From NCBI RefSeq assembly GCF_001306455.1, contig NZ_LGTQ01000012.1, forward strand, positions 248,001 through 312,000: a DNA stretch of 64,000 bases, in the 5' to 3' direction. Shown in pieces: positions 32,114 through 40,784 of the stretch. Position numbers and translations under genes: made by a program. Source of the DNA: Jiulongibacter sediminis. GTDB lineage: Bacteria; Bacteroidota; Bacteroidia; Cytophagales; Spirosomataceae. A model generated the notes under the pieces. It did not search any database. It had not been told where the DNA came from and saw nothing but the letters and a program-made list of their open reading frames with translations. Position 1 is the first letter of the stretch. Every line of letters starts with the position of its first letter.

Positions 32114-33439
32114 GTGAAAGACAAAAAGCTACTTATCATTGATGACGATGTGGACATTCTGAGTGCCGCAAGACTATTCCTCAAAAGGCATTTTGAAGAG
32201 GTGGTCATTGAAAAGAATCCCGAGAAGATTCCTTTCCTCCTGAACAATTATGAGTTCGACCTCATCTTGCTCGACATGAATTTCACTCAGGACGTCAATA
32301 CCGGGCGGGAGGGCTTTCAATGGCTCGACAGAATTCTGGACCTGAAACCAAAAAGTAAAGTAGTATTATTTACTGCTTATGGTGATGTAGAAATGGCTGT
32401 AAAAGCCATAAAACTCGGGGCCAAAGATTTTGTGCTTAAGCCCTGGGACAATGACAAGCTACTCAATACACTAAAAGGTGCTCTCGGAGAAGAAACAGAA
32501 GAGAAGATAACAGGCCCAAACCTTCTCATCGGTGAATCAGATGCTATGAAGGCCGTCATGGAAACCATGCAACGGGTGGCACAAACCGACGCTAATATTC
32601 TGATCTTAGGCGAAAATGGTACTGGAAAAGACCTTATGGCTCAGGCTCTTCACCAAAATTCAGGTAGAAAAGAAGAGCCGTTTATCAGAGTAGACTTAGC
32701 GGCCATTCCGGACACCTTGGTGGAATCTGAGCTTTTCGGGCATATCAAAGGTTCATTCACCGATGCCCGGGAAGATCGGAAAGGAAAATTTGAGGAAGCT
32801 CACAAGGGCACTCTATTTCTCGATGAGATCGGCAACTTAAGTCTACCAATACAAAGTAAGCTTCTAACCGTTTTACAAAACCGGCAGGTAAGCCGTGTCG
32901 GTGAAAATAAAGAAAGGAAGGTTGATTTCAGGCTGATTTCAGCAACGAACTCCCCGATTTTCGAAGAAAGTACCAATGGAAAATTCAGGCAGGATTTACT
33001 ATATAGGATTAATACCATCAGCTTGGAAATGCCACCACTGCGAGAGAGAGGAAACGATATTATTTTACTCGGGGAGCATTTCCTCGAGCTTTATGCGGCA
33101 AAATACAATCGCCCTCTCGATGGGTTAAGTCATGCACTAAAGAAGGAAATGCTGAGAAACCCGTGGCCGGGTAACGTCCGGGAATTGCAGCACGCGATTG
33201 AAAGAGCTGTCATTCTTTCCAGAAATAATAAACTGGAGGTAGAAGATGTTTTTGGCAATGTCAGCCGAATGAAGGCTTCAACAAATGCCGAGCTTAAAAG
33301 CTATGACCTGGAAGAAATGGAGAAAAAGTTGATTACAAAAGCTTTGAAACAATTCAATGGAAACATCAGTGACGCCGCCAAAGAACTTGGGCTCTCGCGT
33401 GCGGCACTTTACAGAAGGATTGAGAAGTATGAGATCTAG
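32114..33439 (+). CDS. NtrC-type sigma-54-dependent response regulator (RR2)
   Basis: 441 residues starting at GTG 32114; the receiver pocket IIDDDVDIL follows so closely that no later start fits. Phosphoacceptor Asp is in FDLILLDMNF. The AAA+ domain has Walker A GENGTGKD, Walker B LFLDEIGNL and R-finger region FRQDLLYRI. The sigma-54-contacting loop reads GSFTDA instead of GAFTGA. The helix-turn-helix at the end is ISDAAKELGLSRAALYRRI. It is partnered with the histidine kinase gene at 33907, from which it is separated by the inserted GIY-YIG gene. TGTYC-N6-GRACA sites lie at its own promoter and before three exporter transcription units, which I infer to be its regulon. Confidence 0.95.
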   Translation: MKDKKLLIIDDDVDILSAARLFLKRHFEEVVIEKNPEKIPFLLNNYEFDLILLDMNFTQDVNTGREGFQWLDRILDLKPKSKVVLFTAYGDVEMAVKAIKLGAKDFVLKPWDNDKLLNTLKGALGEETEEKITGPNLLIGESDAMKAVMETMQRVAQTDANILILGENGTGKDLMAQALHQNSGRKEEPFIRVDLAAIPDTLVESELFGHIKGSFTDAREDRKGKFEEAHKGTLFLDEIGNLSLPIQSKLLTVLQNRQVSRVGENKERKVDFRLISATNSPIFEESTNGKFRQDLLYRINTISLEMPPLRERGNDIILLGEHFLELYAAKYNRPLDGLSHALKKEMLRNPWPGNVRELQHAIERAVILSRNNKLEVEDVFGNVSRMKASTNAELKSYDLEEMEKKLITKALKQFNGNISDAAKELGLSRAALYRRIEKYEI

Positions 33440-33448
33440 CTTCGATGG

Positions 33449-33490
33449 CTTCGACAGGCTCAGCCACCGAATATGTCGACATGCTCAGCC
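33449..33490. repeat. CTTCGACAGGCTCAG repeat, left side, two tandem copies
   Basis: CTTCGACAGGCTCAGCC at 33449-33465 and a variant TGTCGACATGCTCAGCC at 33474-33490, 25 bp apart in the same orientation. An inverted copy lies at 33870-33886 beyond the GIY-YIG gene. This sequence is a known dispersed bacterial intergenic repeat. Confidence 0.8.
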
Positions 33491-33519
33491 CGCGAATTAA
33501 ATCATAAAATTTCTACACA

Positions 33520-33819
33520 ATGAAAGGATATATGTACATTTTAAAGTGTTCAGATGGTAGTTATTATGTGGGTAGCACAAAGGATTTAGAATTGAGAGTT
33601 CTACAACATCAGAATGGAGAAGGAGCAAACCATACCAGAAAGTATTTGCCTGTAGAACTGGTCTATTTTGAGGAGTTTGACCGGATTGACGAAGCTTTCC
33701 TCAGAGAAAAACAAATTCAAAAATGGCGAAGAGAAAAGAAAGAAGCTCTGATAAATAAACAACCATCGAAACTACCCATACTTTCCAGGAATTATACCGA
33801 GCATCCCTATGACTCGTAA
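33520..33819 (+). CDS. Small GIY-YIG domain protein
   Basis: 99 residues, one GIY-YIG (URI-like) domain: YMYILKCSDGSYYVGST at the active-site strands, catalytic Arg in DLELRVLQHQNG, and catalytic Glu region EAFLREKQIQKWRREKKEALI. Members are single-strand or hairpin-cleaving nucleases or repair proteins of the YhbQ kind. The gene sits between RR2 and its kinase, two genes that normally adjoin, and is enclosed by inverted copies of the CTTCGACAGGCTCAG repeat 12-80 bp outside its ends. I infer an inserted repeat-associated unit, possibly with the nuclease acting on the repeat hairpins. Confidence 0.92.
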   Translation: MKGYMYILKCSDGSYYVGSTKDLELRVLQHQNGEGANHTRKYLPVELVYFEEFDRIDEAFLREKQIQKWRREKKEALINKQPSKLPILSRNYTEHPYDS

Positions 33820-33869
33820 AATGAAAATTCTAAAAATTAAATTTGAATAAAAAATTTCGGCCAATCGAC

Positions 33870-33886
33870 CCCTGAGCCTGTCGAAG
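33870..33886. repeat. CTGAGCCTGTCGAAG repeat, right side, inverted
   Basis: CCCTGAGCCTGTCGAAG is the inverse complement of the left copy at 33449. It lies 20 bp before the histidine kinase start at 33907, within CGGCCAATCGAC and GATCGGTAGGCC, which look like partial outer arms. Confidence 0.8.
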
Positions 33887-33906
33887 AGATCGGTAGGCCA
33901 CCAATA

Positions 33907-35232
33907 ATGAAACGCTTCTCCCTAAATATTGCATTTCGTATCATCCTGCTGGCAGCTTTCATCTGCCCGGTGCCATTTCTATGGTTAAATGAGCAGCGAG
34001 CTGCTGCTATTGTTTTGTTCGTTTTTGCCCTTATTACCGGTGTATCATTTTACCAATACGCTACTTCCGTAAATAAAAAACTGACCCTTTTTTTCGAATC
34101 CATCCGTTACTCTGATTTCACTGTAAAATTCAGCTCAGATAATAAGCAAGGGAAAAGTTTTAGCGACCTGAATCAACAGATGAATGAAGTGGTGGATGCC
34201 TTTAAGGCCGCACGTGCGGAAAAAGAAGCGAATATCCAGTTTTTAAACACATTGGTACAACACGTGGACGTTGGTATCATTTGCTATGATGCGGGAGAAA
34301 ATATTGAAATTCTGAACAATGCTGCCATTCGGCTTTTAGAAGTTTATCGCCTTCGTGAGCTGAAAGATCTATTGCCAACGGCCCATGTCAAACTATATAC
34401 CATCCTTCGGGAATTAAACTCAGGAGAGCGTGTAATGTACGAAACCGAAAACGGAAGCCAACTGGCCATTAATGCTACAAAAGTGAATCTCAGAGGGCGG
34501 GCTGTTAAGATAATTTCTTTGCAGAACATCAGAACCGAACTCCAGCAAAAAGAGGTGAGTTCATGGCAAAACCTGACCAAGGTACTTCGGCATGAAATCA
34601 TGAACAGTATCGCTCCTATTGTTTCTATGGTAGGCACTATGCGGAGTATTGTTAACGAAGACCTGAGTGATAAACCCGAAATTGAAGACTCGGTGGAAGA
34701 CCTTGGAGAAGCTCTTAAAACCATTGAAAACCGGGGGAAAGGCATAATGAAATTTGTCAATGCCTACCGCGATTTTACCACACTACCGAAACCTTTATTC
34801 AGAGAAACCACAGTGGCCGCCGTCTTGGAGAGGGTGGAAACACTTATTAAAGCCGATGCTCAAACTAAAAATGTTAAACTCTCGATTGAGATTGAGCATC
34901 CCTACCGGCTTAATATTGACCTTGATCAAATTGAGATGGTGCTCATTAATCTGGTTAAAAACGCTACTGAAGCCATTGAAAATAAAGCTGAAGGAAAAAT
35001 TGAAATCAGGGCCTACCAGCAAAAAGGGCAACGTTTTATTTTAGTCAAAGACAATGGCAATGGAATTGTGCCGGAAGCTTTGGAGAAAATCTTTATTCCT
35101 TTTTACACCACCAAAAAGACGGGGTCGGGTATCGGACTTAGTCTTTCAAAACAAATTTTACAATTGCACCACGGTGATCTCACTGTCAAGTCGGAGCTCG
35201 GGAAAGGTTCGGCATTCAGACTTGAATTTTAG
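33907..35232 (+). CDS. Sensor histidine kinase, partner of RR2
   Basis: 441 residues. Two membrane helices at about 8-28 and 33-52 with almost no periplasmic loop, a HAMP-like linker, a PAS domain at about 110-205 (LVQHVDVGIICYDAGENIEIL), the phosphorylation His in LTKVLRHEIMNSIAPIVSM at about 230, and HATPase boxes LVKNATEAIENK, VKDNGNGI and KTGSGIGLSLSKQI. The RHE(I/L)xNS H-box is the NtrB/NtrY-like type that pairs with NtrC-type regulators. It should sense a membrane or cytoplasmic stress and phosphorylate RR2. Its 3' end overlaps the convergent winged-helix gene by 4 bp. Confidence 0.93.
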   Translation: MKRFSLNIAFRIILLAAFICPVPFLWLNEQRAAAIVLFVFALITGVSFYQYATSVNKKLTLFFESIRYSDFTVKFSSDNKQGKSFSDLNQQMNEVVDAFKAARAEKEANIQFLNTLVQHVDVGIICYDAGENIEILNNAAIRLLEVYRLRELKDLLPTAHVKLYTILRELNSGERVMYETENGSQLAINATKVNLRGRAVKIISLQNIRTELQQKEVSSWQNLTKVLRHEIMNSIAPIVSMVGTMRSIVNEDLSDKPEIEDSVEDLGEALKTIENRGKGIMKFVNAYRDFTTLPKPLFRETTVAAVLERVETLIKADAQTKNVKLSIEIEHPYRLNIDLDQIEMVLINLVKNATEAIENKAEGKIEIRAYQQKGQRFILVKDNGNGIVPEALEKIFIPFYTTKKTGSGIGLSLSKQILQLHHGDLTVKSELGKGSAFRLEF

Positions 35233-36053
35233 GAATTGACAATGAACTTATACCCTTCTCCCCGAACGTTCTCAATCTCTACAGAAGGATCAGACGCCAG
35301 CTTCTTACGTAATCTAGAAATATACATATCCAGGCTTCTACTGACTATTACTCCTTCATCTTCCCATATGACTTTCTGAAGGTAGTCGCGTTTTACAATC
35401 TGGTTGGGTTGCTGAATCAGTAGTTCCAAAAGCCGGTATTCCTTGTATGTCAGTTTCACTTTGACATTACCAAGTCGAAGAATTTGATTCCTATGATCAA
35501 GTGAAATATTCCCTGGATTTTCCCCGGAGTTCTTTTCTGTCCGTTTTAAATATGAGAATGCCCCAAGAATCAGCACGGGAATAGCCAAAAGAAACCATAA
35601 GTATGACAAAGCAGGCTCACTAATAGCTATTTGAATCTCAATATAGTAACAACTCTGAGGCAGAACACGACCTTTGCACGGCACCAGATCCTTCTTTTCT
35701 CCCGGGGATATCAGGAAGGAATAAACTGTTTCTTTCCGGTAACAATCCTTCACTTCAAATACAGATTCACCGGAGGTATCAAAAGTCCCTGCTATTTGCT
35801 GAGCAATGGAAACAAGCGTATCAGGGTGGATAGACAAATCGGATTCAAACTGAATTCTATAGGTCAGTTCGTCGAGTTTCTTTACCGGCAAGACCAAAGA
35901 AACCGTGTCGCCCGAAGCCTTTAAGAGCTCATGAGCCACCATTCTCAATTTAACTTCAAGCTTCGACTGATCAAAACTTTGGGCAAGCGTTGGGCTCGTA
36001 AAGCTCAACAACAAAATTATCAACAACCACTTTTTCACACCTAAAAGTACCAA
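35229..36053 (-). CDS. Membrane-bound winged-helix regulator with periplasmic N-terminal domain
   Basis: 274 residues. A signal or first helix (KKWLLIILLLSFTSPTLAQ), a periplasmic domain of about 130 residues with three Cys (around KDCYRKE, VPCKG and QSCYY), a membrane helix at about 155-175 (LSYLWFLLAIPVLILGAFSYL), and a C-terminal OmpR-type winged helix (YKEYRLLELLIQQPNQIV; SRSLDMYISRLRKKL; VRGEGYKFIV). This is the ToxR principle with the domain order reversed: sensing outside at the N-terminus, DNA binding inside at the C-terminus. Possible target is the TolC operon, whose end is 178 bp upstream, or itself. The Cys could allow redox sensing. Confidence 0.88.
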   Translation of the reverse strand: MVLLGVKKWLLIILLLSFTSPTLAQSFDQSKLEVKLRMVAHELLKASGDTVSLVLPVKKLDELTYRIQFESDLSIHPDTLVSIAQQIAGTFDTSGESVFEVKDCYRKETVYSFLISPGEKKDLVPCKGRVLPQSCYYIEIQIAISEPALSYLWFLLAIPVLILGAFSYLKRTEKNSGENPGNISLDHRNQILRLGNVKVKLTYKEYRLLELLIQQPNQIVKRDYLQKVIWEDEGVIVSRSLDMYISRLRKKLASDPSVEIENVRGEGYKFIVNS

Positions 36054-36230
36054 GAAGGAAACATTAGACTCATCCGCCTCCTGCCTTTTTACATTTTTTT
36101 AAACTCTTTTACATTGTTCTGACGCGGCATGCAAGAATTATTATTCTTCTACTCTTAACAGCGAACGGTCAGAAGTGCATGAGTTATTTCCTTTAAAAAA
36201 GAAATGAAAAAGCTGACCTTTAACAAGGTA

Positions 36231-37535
36231 CTAATTTAATTCCCACTCTCCCGATTCATAGAATTTGAGAATTTTCTCCTGAAGCAAAAATTGATATTTC
36301 GCCTGAACAAGATTTGAATTTGCTCGATCCAGATTGGTTTTAGCCAGAATGTATTCCAACGTATTCACGGTTCCGGCCTCAATCTGAGCCTGAACAGCCT
36401 GCATATTCCGACTATTGATGGCTACCTGGTTTTGTGTATTTTGATATTGCTCCCCGGCTATCTCGTAGTTTTGTAAAGCACTTTCATAAACCCTGTTCAC
36501 AGCGAGTTTTGCATTTCGTAATTGATTCTGTGCAATTCGTTTCTGCACCTGAGCGGCCTGCATTCGCGGTGAAGTCTGGAATTTTCCGAAGATTGGAATC
36601 TGAAGGCCAAGGGTAAACGAACCATTACGGGTAGCGTTAATCTGCTCAAAAAACTTCTGTTCGGGATTAGAGGATGCGTAAAAGGTATTCCAATCTGCAT
36701 AGAAATTCAAAGATGGTAGATTTTCAGCTTTAATCGACTTGTATTGGCTGTCAAAACTTTTGATCAGGAACTCCGAGGATCTTATTTCAGGCAACCTTTC
36801 GTAAATCTCTTCTTTTGCCACTCCGTATTGAGCTACCACCAGCTCCGGAGCGTCAATCCGTTCGAAACTCGCCGTCTCGTCCACCGGCCTGTTTAATAGT
36901 TGGAAAAGATTTAACCGAGACTGCCTTTCAGATCCTTTGGCGTTCACAAGGGTGTACTCGTCATTAGCTCTTTGTGTTTGAATTTGCAGAAGCTCTTTTT
37001 GCCCCAAAGTACCGGCCTCCACCTGTAATTTGACTCTGTTTTCCTGCTCGCGTGAACTCGCCACTTGTGAGTTTGCGACTGCCACCAGCTCCTGAGATTG
37101 CAAAACCGTAAGGTAAGCCTGTATAATGCGAACCGTAAGATCATTTTGCATGGCTTTTGCCTGCTCCTCACTTGATTTTAGAGCCAATTGAGAAGCCTCA
37201 ATCCCGTTTTTGATTCTAAACCCCTGAAAAATAGGCTGACTCAGACTGGCCTGAGTATACGTGCTATTATAAACCTCATTGATGTAGGAATTGGTAAAAC
37301 GGTCAATACTTCGACCAGTGTTGGTACTTTGATACAACTCCAGACTCATGCGGGGCAATCTCCGACTTTTAGCCGCATCCAGATCGGTACCAGCCAACTC
37401 AGCATTCAGTACCGAACTTTGATAATCCGGGTGATTATTGACTGCAATCTCTACACATTCTTTGAGAGAAAGTTGCTGAGCAAAAACAGGTTGTAAACCC
37501 AAAGTCAAAAGGGCTAACTTAAGTATCTTTTTCAT
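36231..37535 (-). CDS. TolC family outer-membrane efflux protein
   Basis: 434 residues with signal peptide MKKILKLALLTLGLQPVFAQ. The two OEP repeats are seen as LSLKECVEIAVNNHPDYQ at the start and long helices such as AKAMQNDLTVRIIQAYLTVLQSQ and RNMQAVQAQIEAGTVNTLEYILA in each half; TQASLSQPIFQGFRI and LGLQIPIFGKFQ are the strand-entry motifs. It forms the outer-membrane channel of a tripartite exporter. Last gene of the operon permease-ATPase-TolC, 39 bp after the ATPase gene. As the only TolC gene in the window it may also serve the HlyD system at 12999, which is under the same kind of promoter. Confidence 0.95.
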   Translation of the reverse strand: MKKILKLALLTLGLQPVFAQQLSLKECVEIAVNNHPDYQSSVLNAELAGTDLDAAKSRRLPRMSLELYQSTNTGRSIDRFTNSYINEVYNSTYTQASLSQPIFQGFRIKNGIEASQLALKSSEEQAKAMQNDLTVRIIQAYLTVLQSQELVAVANSQVASSREQENRVKLQVEAGTLGQKELLQIQTQRANDEYTLVNAKGSERQSRLNLFQLLNRPVDETASFERIDAPELVVAQYGVAKEEIYERLPEIRSSEFLIKSFDSQYKSIKAENLPSLNFYADWNTFYASSNPEQKFFEQINATRNGSFTLGLQIPIFGKFQTSPRMQAAQVQKRIAQNQLRNAKLAVNRVYESALQNYEIAGEQYQNTQNQVAINSRNMQAVQAQIEAGTVNTLEYILAKTNLDRANSNLVQAKYQFLLQEKILKFYESGEWELN

Positions 37536-37574
37536 AATTAATCTTTCAAAATCAGGTAAGACAAAAGGTCGGAA

Positions 37575-38240
37575 TTATACATCCAGCCATCCATCTTTCA
37601 ATTTAATTATCCGCTCGCCATAGGCAGCATTTTTCTCGGAGTGCGTCACCTGAACGATAGTTACTCCGTCTTTTTCATTCAATTCTTTGAAAAGCTTCAT
37701 AATATCATCGGCTTGTTCCGAGTGCAGGTTTCCGGTGGGTTCATCAGCGAAAATGACCTTTGGTTCGCTCACGATAGCCCGGGCCACTCCCACCAGCTGC
37801 TGCTGACCACCACTAAGCTGGCTTGGGAACAAATCCTTTTTCCCGACGATATTAAAGCGATCCAGAATATCCGCCACCTTACTTTTCCGCTCCGAGCTTT
37901 TCATTCCTTTATATAGCAAAGGGGTTTCAATGTTTTCATAAACCGTCAGCTCATCGATCAGGTGATAAGCCTGAAAAACAAAGCCAATAGCATTTCGGTG
38001 AAGCTCAGTTCGCTTTTTCTCATTGAGTTTTTGAACCGGTGAATCCATGAAAAGATACTCGCCTTCAGAGGCGGCCTCCAGCAAACCAAGAATATGTAGC
38101 AAAGTAGACTTACCAGAGCCAGATGGGCCCATGATACTCACAAATTCTCCCTCCCCGATCTCGAGACTAATATTGCGAAGCACATACGTTTTCCCGAAAC
38201 CGGCCGGATAGTATTTTGAAATGTTATTAAGCTTTATCAT
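37575..38240 (-). CDS. ABC transporter ATP-binding protein, MacB/LolD type
   Basis: 221 residues. Walker A GPSGSGKST, Q-loop region FVFQAYHLIDELTVYENI, Walker [16 protein letters not shown] and switch QVTHSE are all present. The signature is LSGGQQQLVGVARA, with Leu where nearly all relatives, including the 11819 paralogue, have Arg; the Gly-Gly and Gln residues that contact ATP remain. The LHSE after Walker B replaces the usual LDSx D-loop Asp with His. Both changes may tune the cycle but should not abolish it. It lies 19 bp after the permease gene. Confidence 0.93.
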   Translation of the reverse strand: MIKLNNISKYYPAGFGKTYVLRNISLEIGEGEFVSIMGPSGSGKSTLLHILGLLEAASEGEYLFMDSPVQKLNEKKRTELHRNAIGFVFQAYHLIDELTVYENIETPLLYKGMKSSERKSKVADILDRFNIVGKKDLFPSQLSGGQQQLVGVARAIVSEPKVIFADEPTGNLHSEQADDIMKLFKELNEKDGVTIVQVTHSEKNAAYGERIIKLKDGWLDV

Positions 38241-38259
38241 TTGTTTTTAATTGTCTCAA

Positions 38260-40683
38260 TTATTCGTTTCTAAGTGTAGTTCCGGGATTCATCAAAGCCC
38301 CCTTAAGCGTTTGAAAACTCACCGTAATAAAAGCAATCATTAAGGCCAGAATGGCAACCCCGGCCACCATCCATCCATTGATTTCAATGGCATACGGAAA
38401 ATCGGATAGCCAATTACTCATCAAATAAATAGTAACAGGTGTGGCTAGCAGTAGAGCGATTACTACCAAAATCAGAAAGTCTTTACTCAACAAAGCAACA
38501 ACCGAAGCTACGCTGGCACCCAGCACCTTTCTCACCCCTATTTCTTTGATTCGGGCTTCCACGGTATACATGGTCAAACCAAACAATCCCAAACAGGCAA
38601 TCAGAATAGCCAGCACTGAAGCTGTGGTAAATACCAGACCGTATTGCTGTTCGGCTTGGAGGCTTTCTGCAAAATCTTCTTCAAGGAAGGAATAATCAAA
38701 AGGATTGCCCGGAAAATACTGTCTGTACAAATTTCCGAGAGAAGCCAACTGCTTTTTCCGGTCACCTTTTGCCAGTTTCACTGAAAAAAATTGTCCGTAT
38801 TGCTGAGGATAAAAAATGATAGGATCGATCTCACTTTGCAAACCTAAATGGTGATAATCGGCAGAGACGCCAATAATATCAAGATGACGCTCGTCCCACT
38901 GAATTCCCTCCAACATAGCCTCCTGAGCTGATTCAAAACCCATATACTCCAAGGCCGTTTCATTGATCATCACCTTTGAATTGGAGTTCCAGTCAACCCT
39001 TACCTCTTCCGGAGTAAACGTTCTTCCCGCTTTTAGAGGAATACCGTAAGTATCAAAATACTCACCCTCAGTGCATACAAAGGCGTAAGAGTTATACTTG
39101 TCATCGGGTTTTGAGCCCGGGTGGGTAAAGCCGTTGGTTCTGAAATTATAGAACCGGGCCGGTACCGCTCCGGAAAGAGCATATTTTTCAACCATTGACT
39201 GAGAAGCCAATTCATTCAAAAAAGCATTTCTGCGACTGTCAAAATTATCTCCGTAAATGGCCGGGCCACGAATAACGAGCATCTGCTCGGCATCTACTCC
39301 TAAATCCTTATTTCTGAGGTAGTCAAGCTGGGAGTAAATTACAACCGTGGCGAAAATGAGAGCAACAGAAACGCCAAACTGCATGACCACCAAAGACTTG
39401 CGTAAGAAAGAACCCGACTTCCCTGATTTTGCCAAACCTTTGATGGTTTCTACTGTCTTAAATCGGGTACTGACCAAAGCCGCATAAACTCCCGAAATCA
39501 GGGTACCCAGAAGTAAAGCCAGTGCACCAATTAGCCAAACTGAAGGAGATAAATGAGCAAATAATGGAAGGTCCTTACCAATCATTTCGTTGAAAAGTGG
39601 CCGGCAAAGAATGATTATCACCAAAGCCACCAGAAATCCAATAAGGTTTACAAGGGCCGTTTGCATTAAAAACTGGCCAAGAAGACTCTTTTGATCAGCT
39701 CCGATAGCCTTTCTTACGCCCACCTCTACCGACCGCTTCAAAGAATTAGCAGTGGAAAGATTCACATAATTAAACCAGGCAATCAGAAGAATCATCAGCC
39801 CGATGGCTCCCAGAATATACACGTATTTAATATTTCCATAAGTAGGTAGGGGATCATTCAAAGAAGCACCCAAATGCATTTCTGTCAGAGGCTGAAGCTT
39901 AAAACTCACACCATCGTCTTCTCTGCTGACAGATTCGCGATAAGCCGTGAGTTTTGCTTCCAGCTGTTCAACGTTTGTGTTGGATTTGAGTAAGAGTATA
40001 GTTTGAGCAAATTGACTATCAAGATTATTGAGGTTAGCCCATCCATTTCCATTAAGATTGGCCTCATTCTTCAGCGTCTCCAAGGAAAAGGCCATATCCA
40101 TATCAAAATCAGAGTTGTAGGACATGTCTTCATATACTCCTTTTACGGTATAGATCGTTTTACCGAACTGGTTATGAAGTATCAGATTTTGATTGATCGG
40201 ATCGCTATCTCCAAAGTACTTAAGAGCTGAGCTTTTTGAGATAAATACGGTATTCGGCTCGTTTAAACCGGAAGCATTACCAGCGAGAATCGGGAAGCTG
40301 AAAACCTCAAAAAAGTTACCTTCCACGTAGTGAATATCCGCTTCACGGAAAGAAAGGTCGTTCTCTTCATTTTGAACCACCCCACTGGTGATGCCATTAT
40401 CCTTTCTGCTTGCCGCCTCTATTTCAGGAAAATTCTCAACAAAACGGGCTGCAAACCCAGGCTCAAGCTCAGACCACGATTCACCATTTTTATCAACGTT
40501 GATGACACGGTAAATGCGGTCTGCATTTTCATGAAATTGATTAACCCCCGTTTCTATGCCGATGTATTGCAGAATGAATAAAAACGCGGCAATGCCCAGA
40601 GCAAGCCCACCAATATTAATAAAACTAAAGGTCTTATTCCTTTTGAGATTCCGATAAGCTGATAGTAGATGATGTCTGAGCAT
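38260..40683 (-). CDS. MacB/FtsX-type ABC transporter permease
   Basis: 807 residues from the Met at 40683 (MLRHHLLSAYRNLKRNKTF), preferred over the frame-opening Met at 40704 because that one would coincide with the predicted transcription start. Two-unit FtsX architecture: first helix at about 20-40, periplasmic core, motif RSVEVGVRKAIGADQKSL, second periplasmic domain with DYHHLGLQ, second motif RIKEIGVRKVLGASVASV, ending TTLRNE. First gene of permease-ATPase-TolC. Paralogous to the permeases at 1, 6808 and 9288. No adaptor gene is in this operon. Confidence 0.93.
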   Translation of the reverse strand: MLRHHLLSAYRNLKRNKTFSFINIGGLALGIAAFLFILQYIGIETGVNQFHENADRIYRVINVDKNGESWSELEPGFAARFVENFPEIEAASRKDNGITSGVVQNEENDLSFREADIHYVEGNFFEVFSFPILAGNASGLNEPNTVFISKSSALKYFGDSDPINQNLILHNQFGKTIYTVKGVYEDMSYNSDFDMDMAFSLETLKNEANLNGNGWANLNNLDSQFAQTILLLKSNTNVEQLEAKLTAYRESVSREDDGVSFKLQPLTEMHLGASLNDPLPTYGNIKYVYILGAIGLMILLIAWFNYVNLSTANSLKRSVEVGVRKAIGADQKSLLGQFLMQTALVNLIGFLVALVIIILCRPLFNEMIGKDLPLFAHLSPSVWLIGALALLLGTLISGVYAALVSTRFKTVETIKGLAKSGKSGSFLRKSLVVMQFGVSVALIFATVVIYSQLDYLRNKDLGVDAEQMLVIRGPAIYGDNFDSRRNAFLNELASQSMVEKYALSGAVPARFYNFRTNGFTHPGSKPDDKYNSYAFVCTEGEYFDTYGIPLKAGRTFTPEEVRVDWNSNSKVMINETALEYMGFESAQEAMLEGIQWDERHLDIIGVSADYHHLGLQSEIDPIIFYPQQYGQFFSVKLAKGDRKKQLASLGNLYRQYFPGNPFDYSFLEEDFAESLQAEQQYGLVFTTASVLAILIACLGLFGLTMYTVEARIKEIGVRKVLGASVASVVALLSKDFLILVVIALLLATPVTIYLMSNWLSDFPYAIEINGWMVAGVAILALMIAFITVSFQTLKGALMNPGTTLRNE

Positions 40684-40713
40684 AACTGGTTTTTTAAGCT
40701 TCACTCAGAAAGA

Positions 40714-40729
40714 TACCCAAACTATGCCA
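40714..40729 (-). promoter_or_regulatory. Candidate sigma-54 promoter of the permease-ATPase-TolC operon
   Basis: The minus strand reads TGGCATAGTTTGGGTA, a good -24 box with GG-N10-G and a poor -12 box. Upstream dyads are centred 64.5 and 84.5 bp from the GG, exactly as at 14301 and 1828. The predicted leader is about 20 nt. Confidence 0.6.
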
Positions 40730-40784
40730 ACAATATTAGAATACTGGAATTCAATTAGTTATGGAAAATAAAATTTCAATAGAC

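Noticed and set aside
33449-33886. GIY-YIG unit as a conventional insertion sequence
   Set aside because: There is no transposase and no target-site duplication visible; only short inverted repeats flank the gene.
34344-34760. 138-codon ORF antisense to the RR2-partner kinase
   Set aside because: Antisense shadow of a conserved PAS/HisKA region.
36115-36130. TGTTC-TGACGC-GGCAT as an RR2-type site upstream of the winged-helix gene
   Set aside because: The right half is degraded, there is no partner site 20 bp away and no -24 box at 64 bp.
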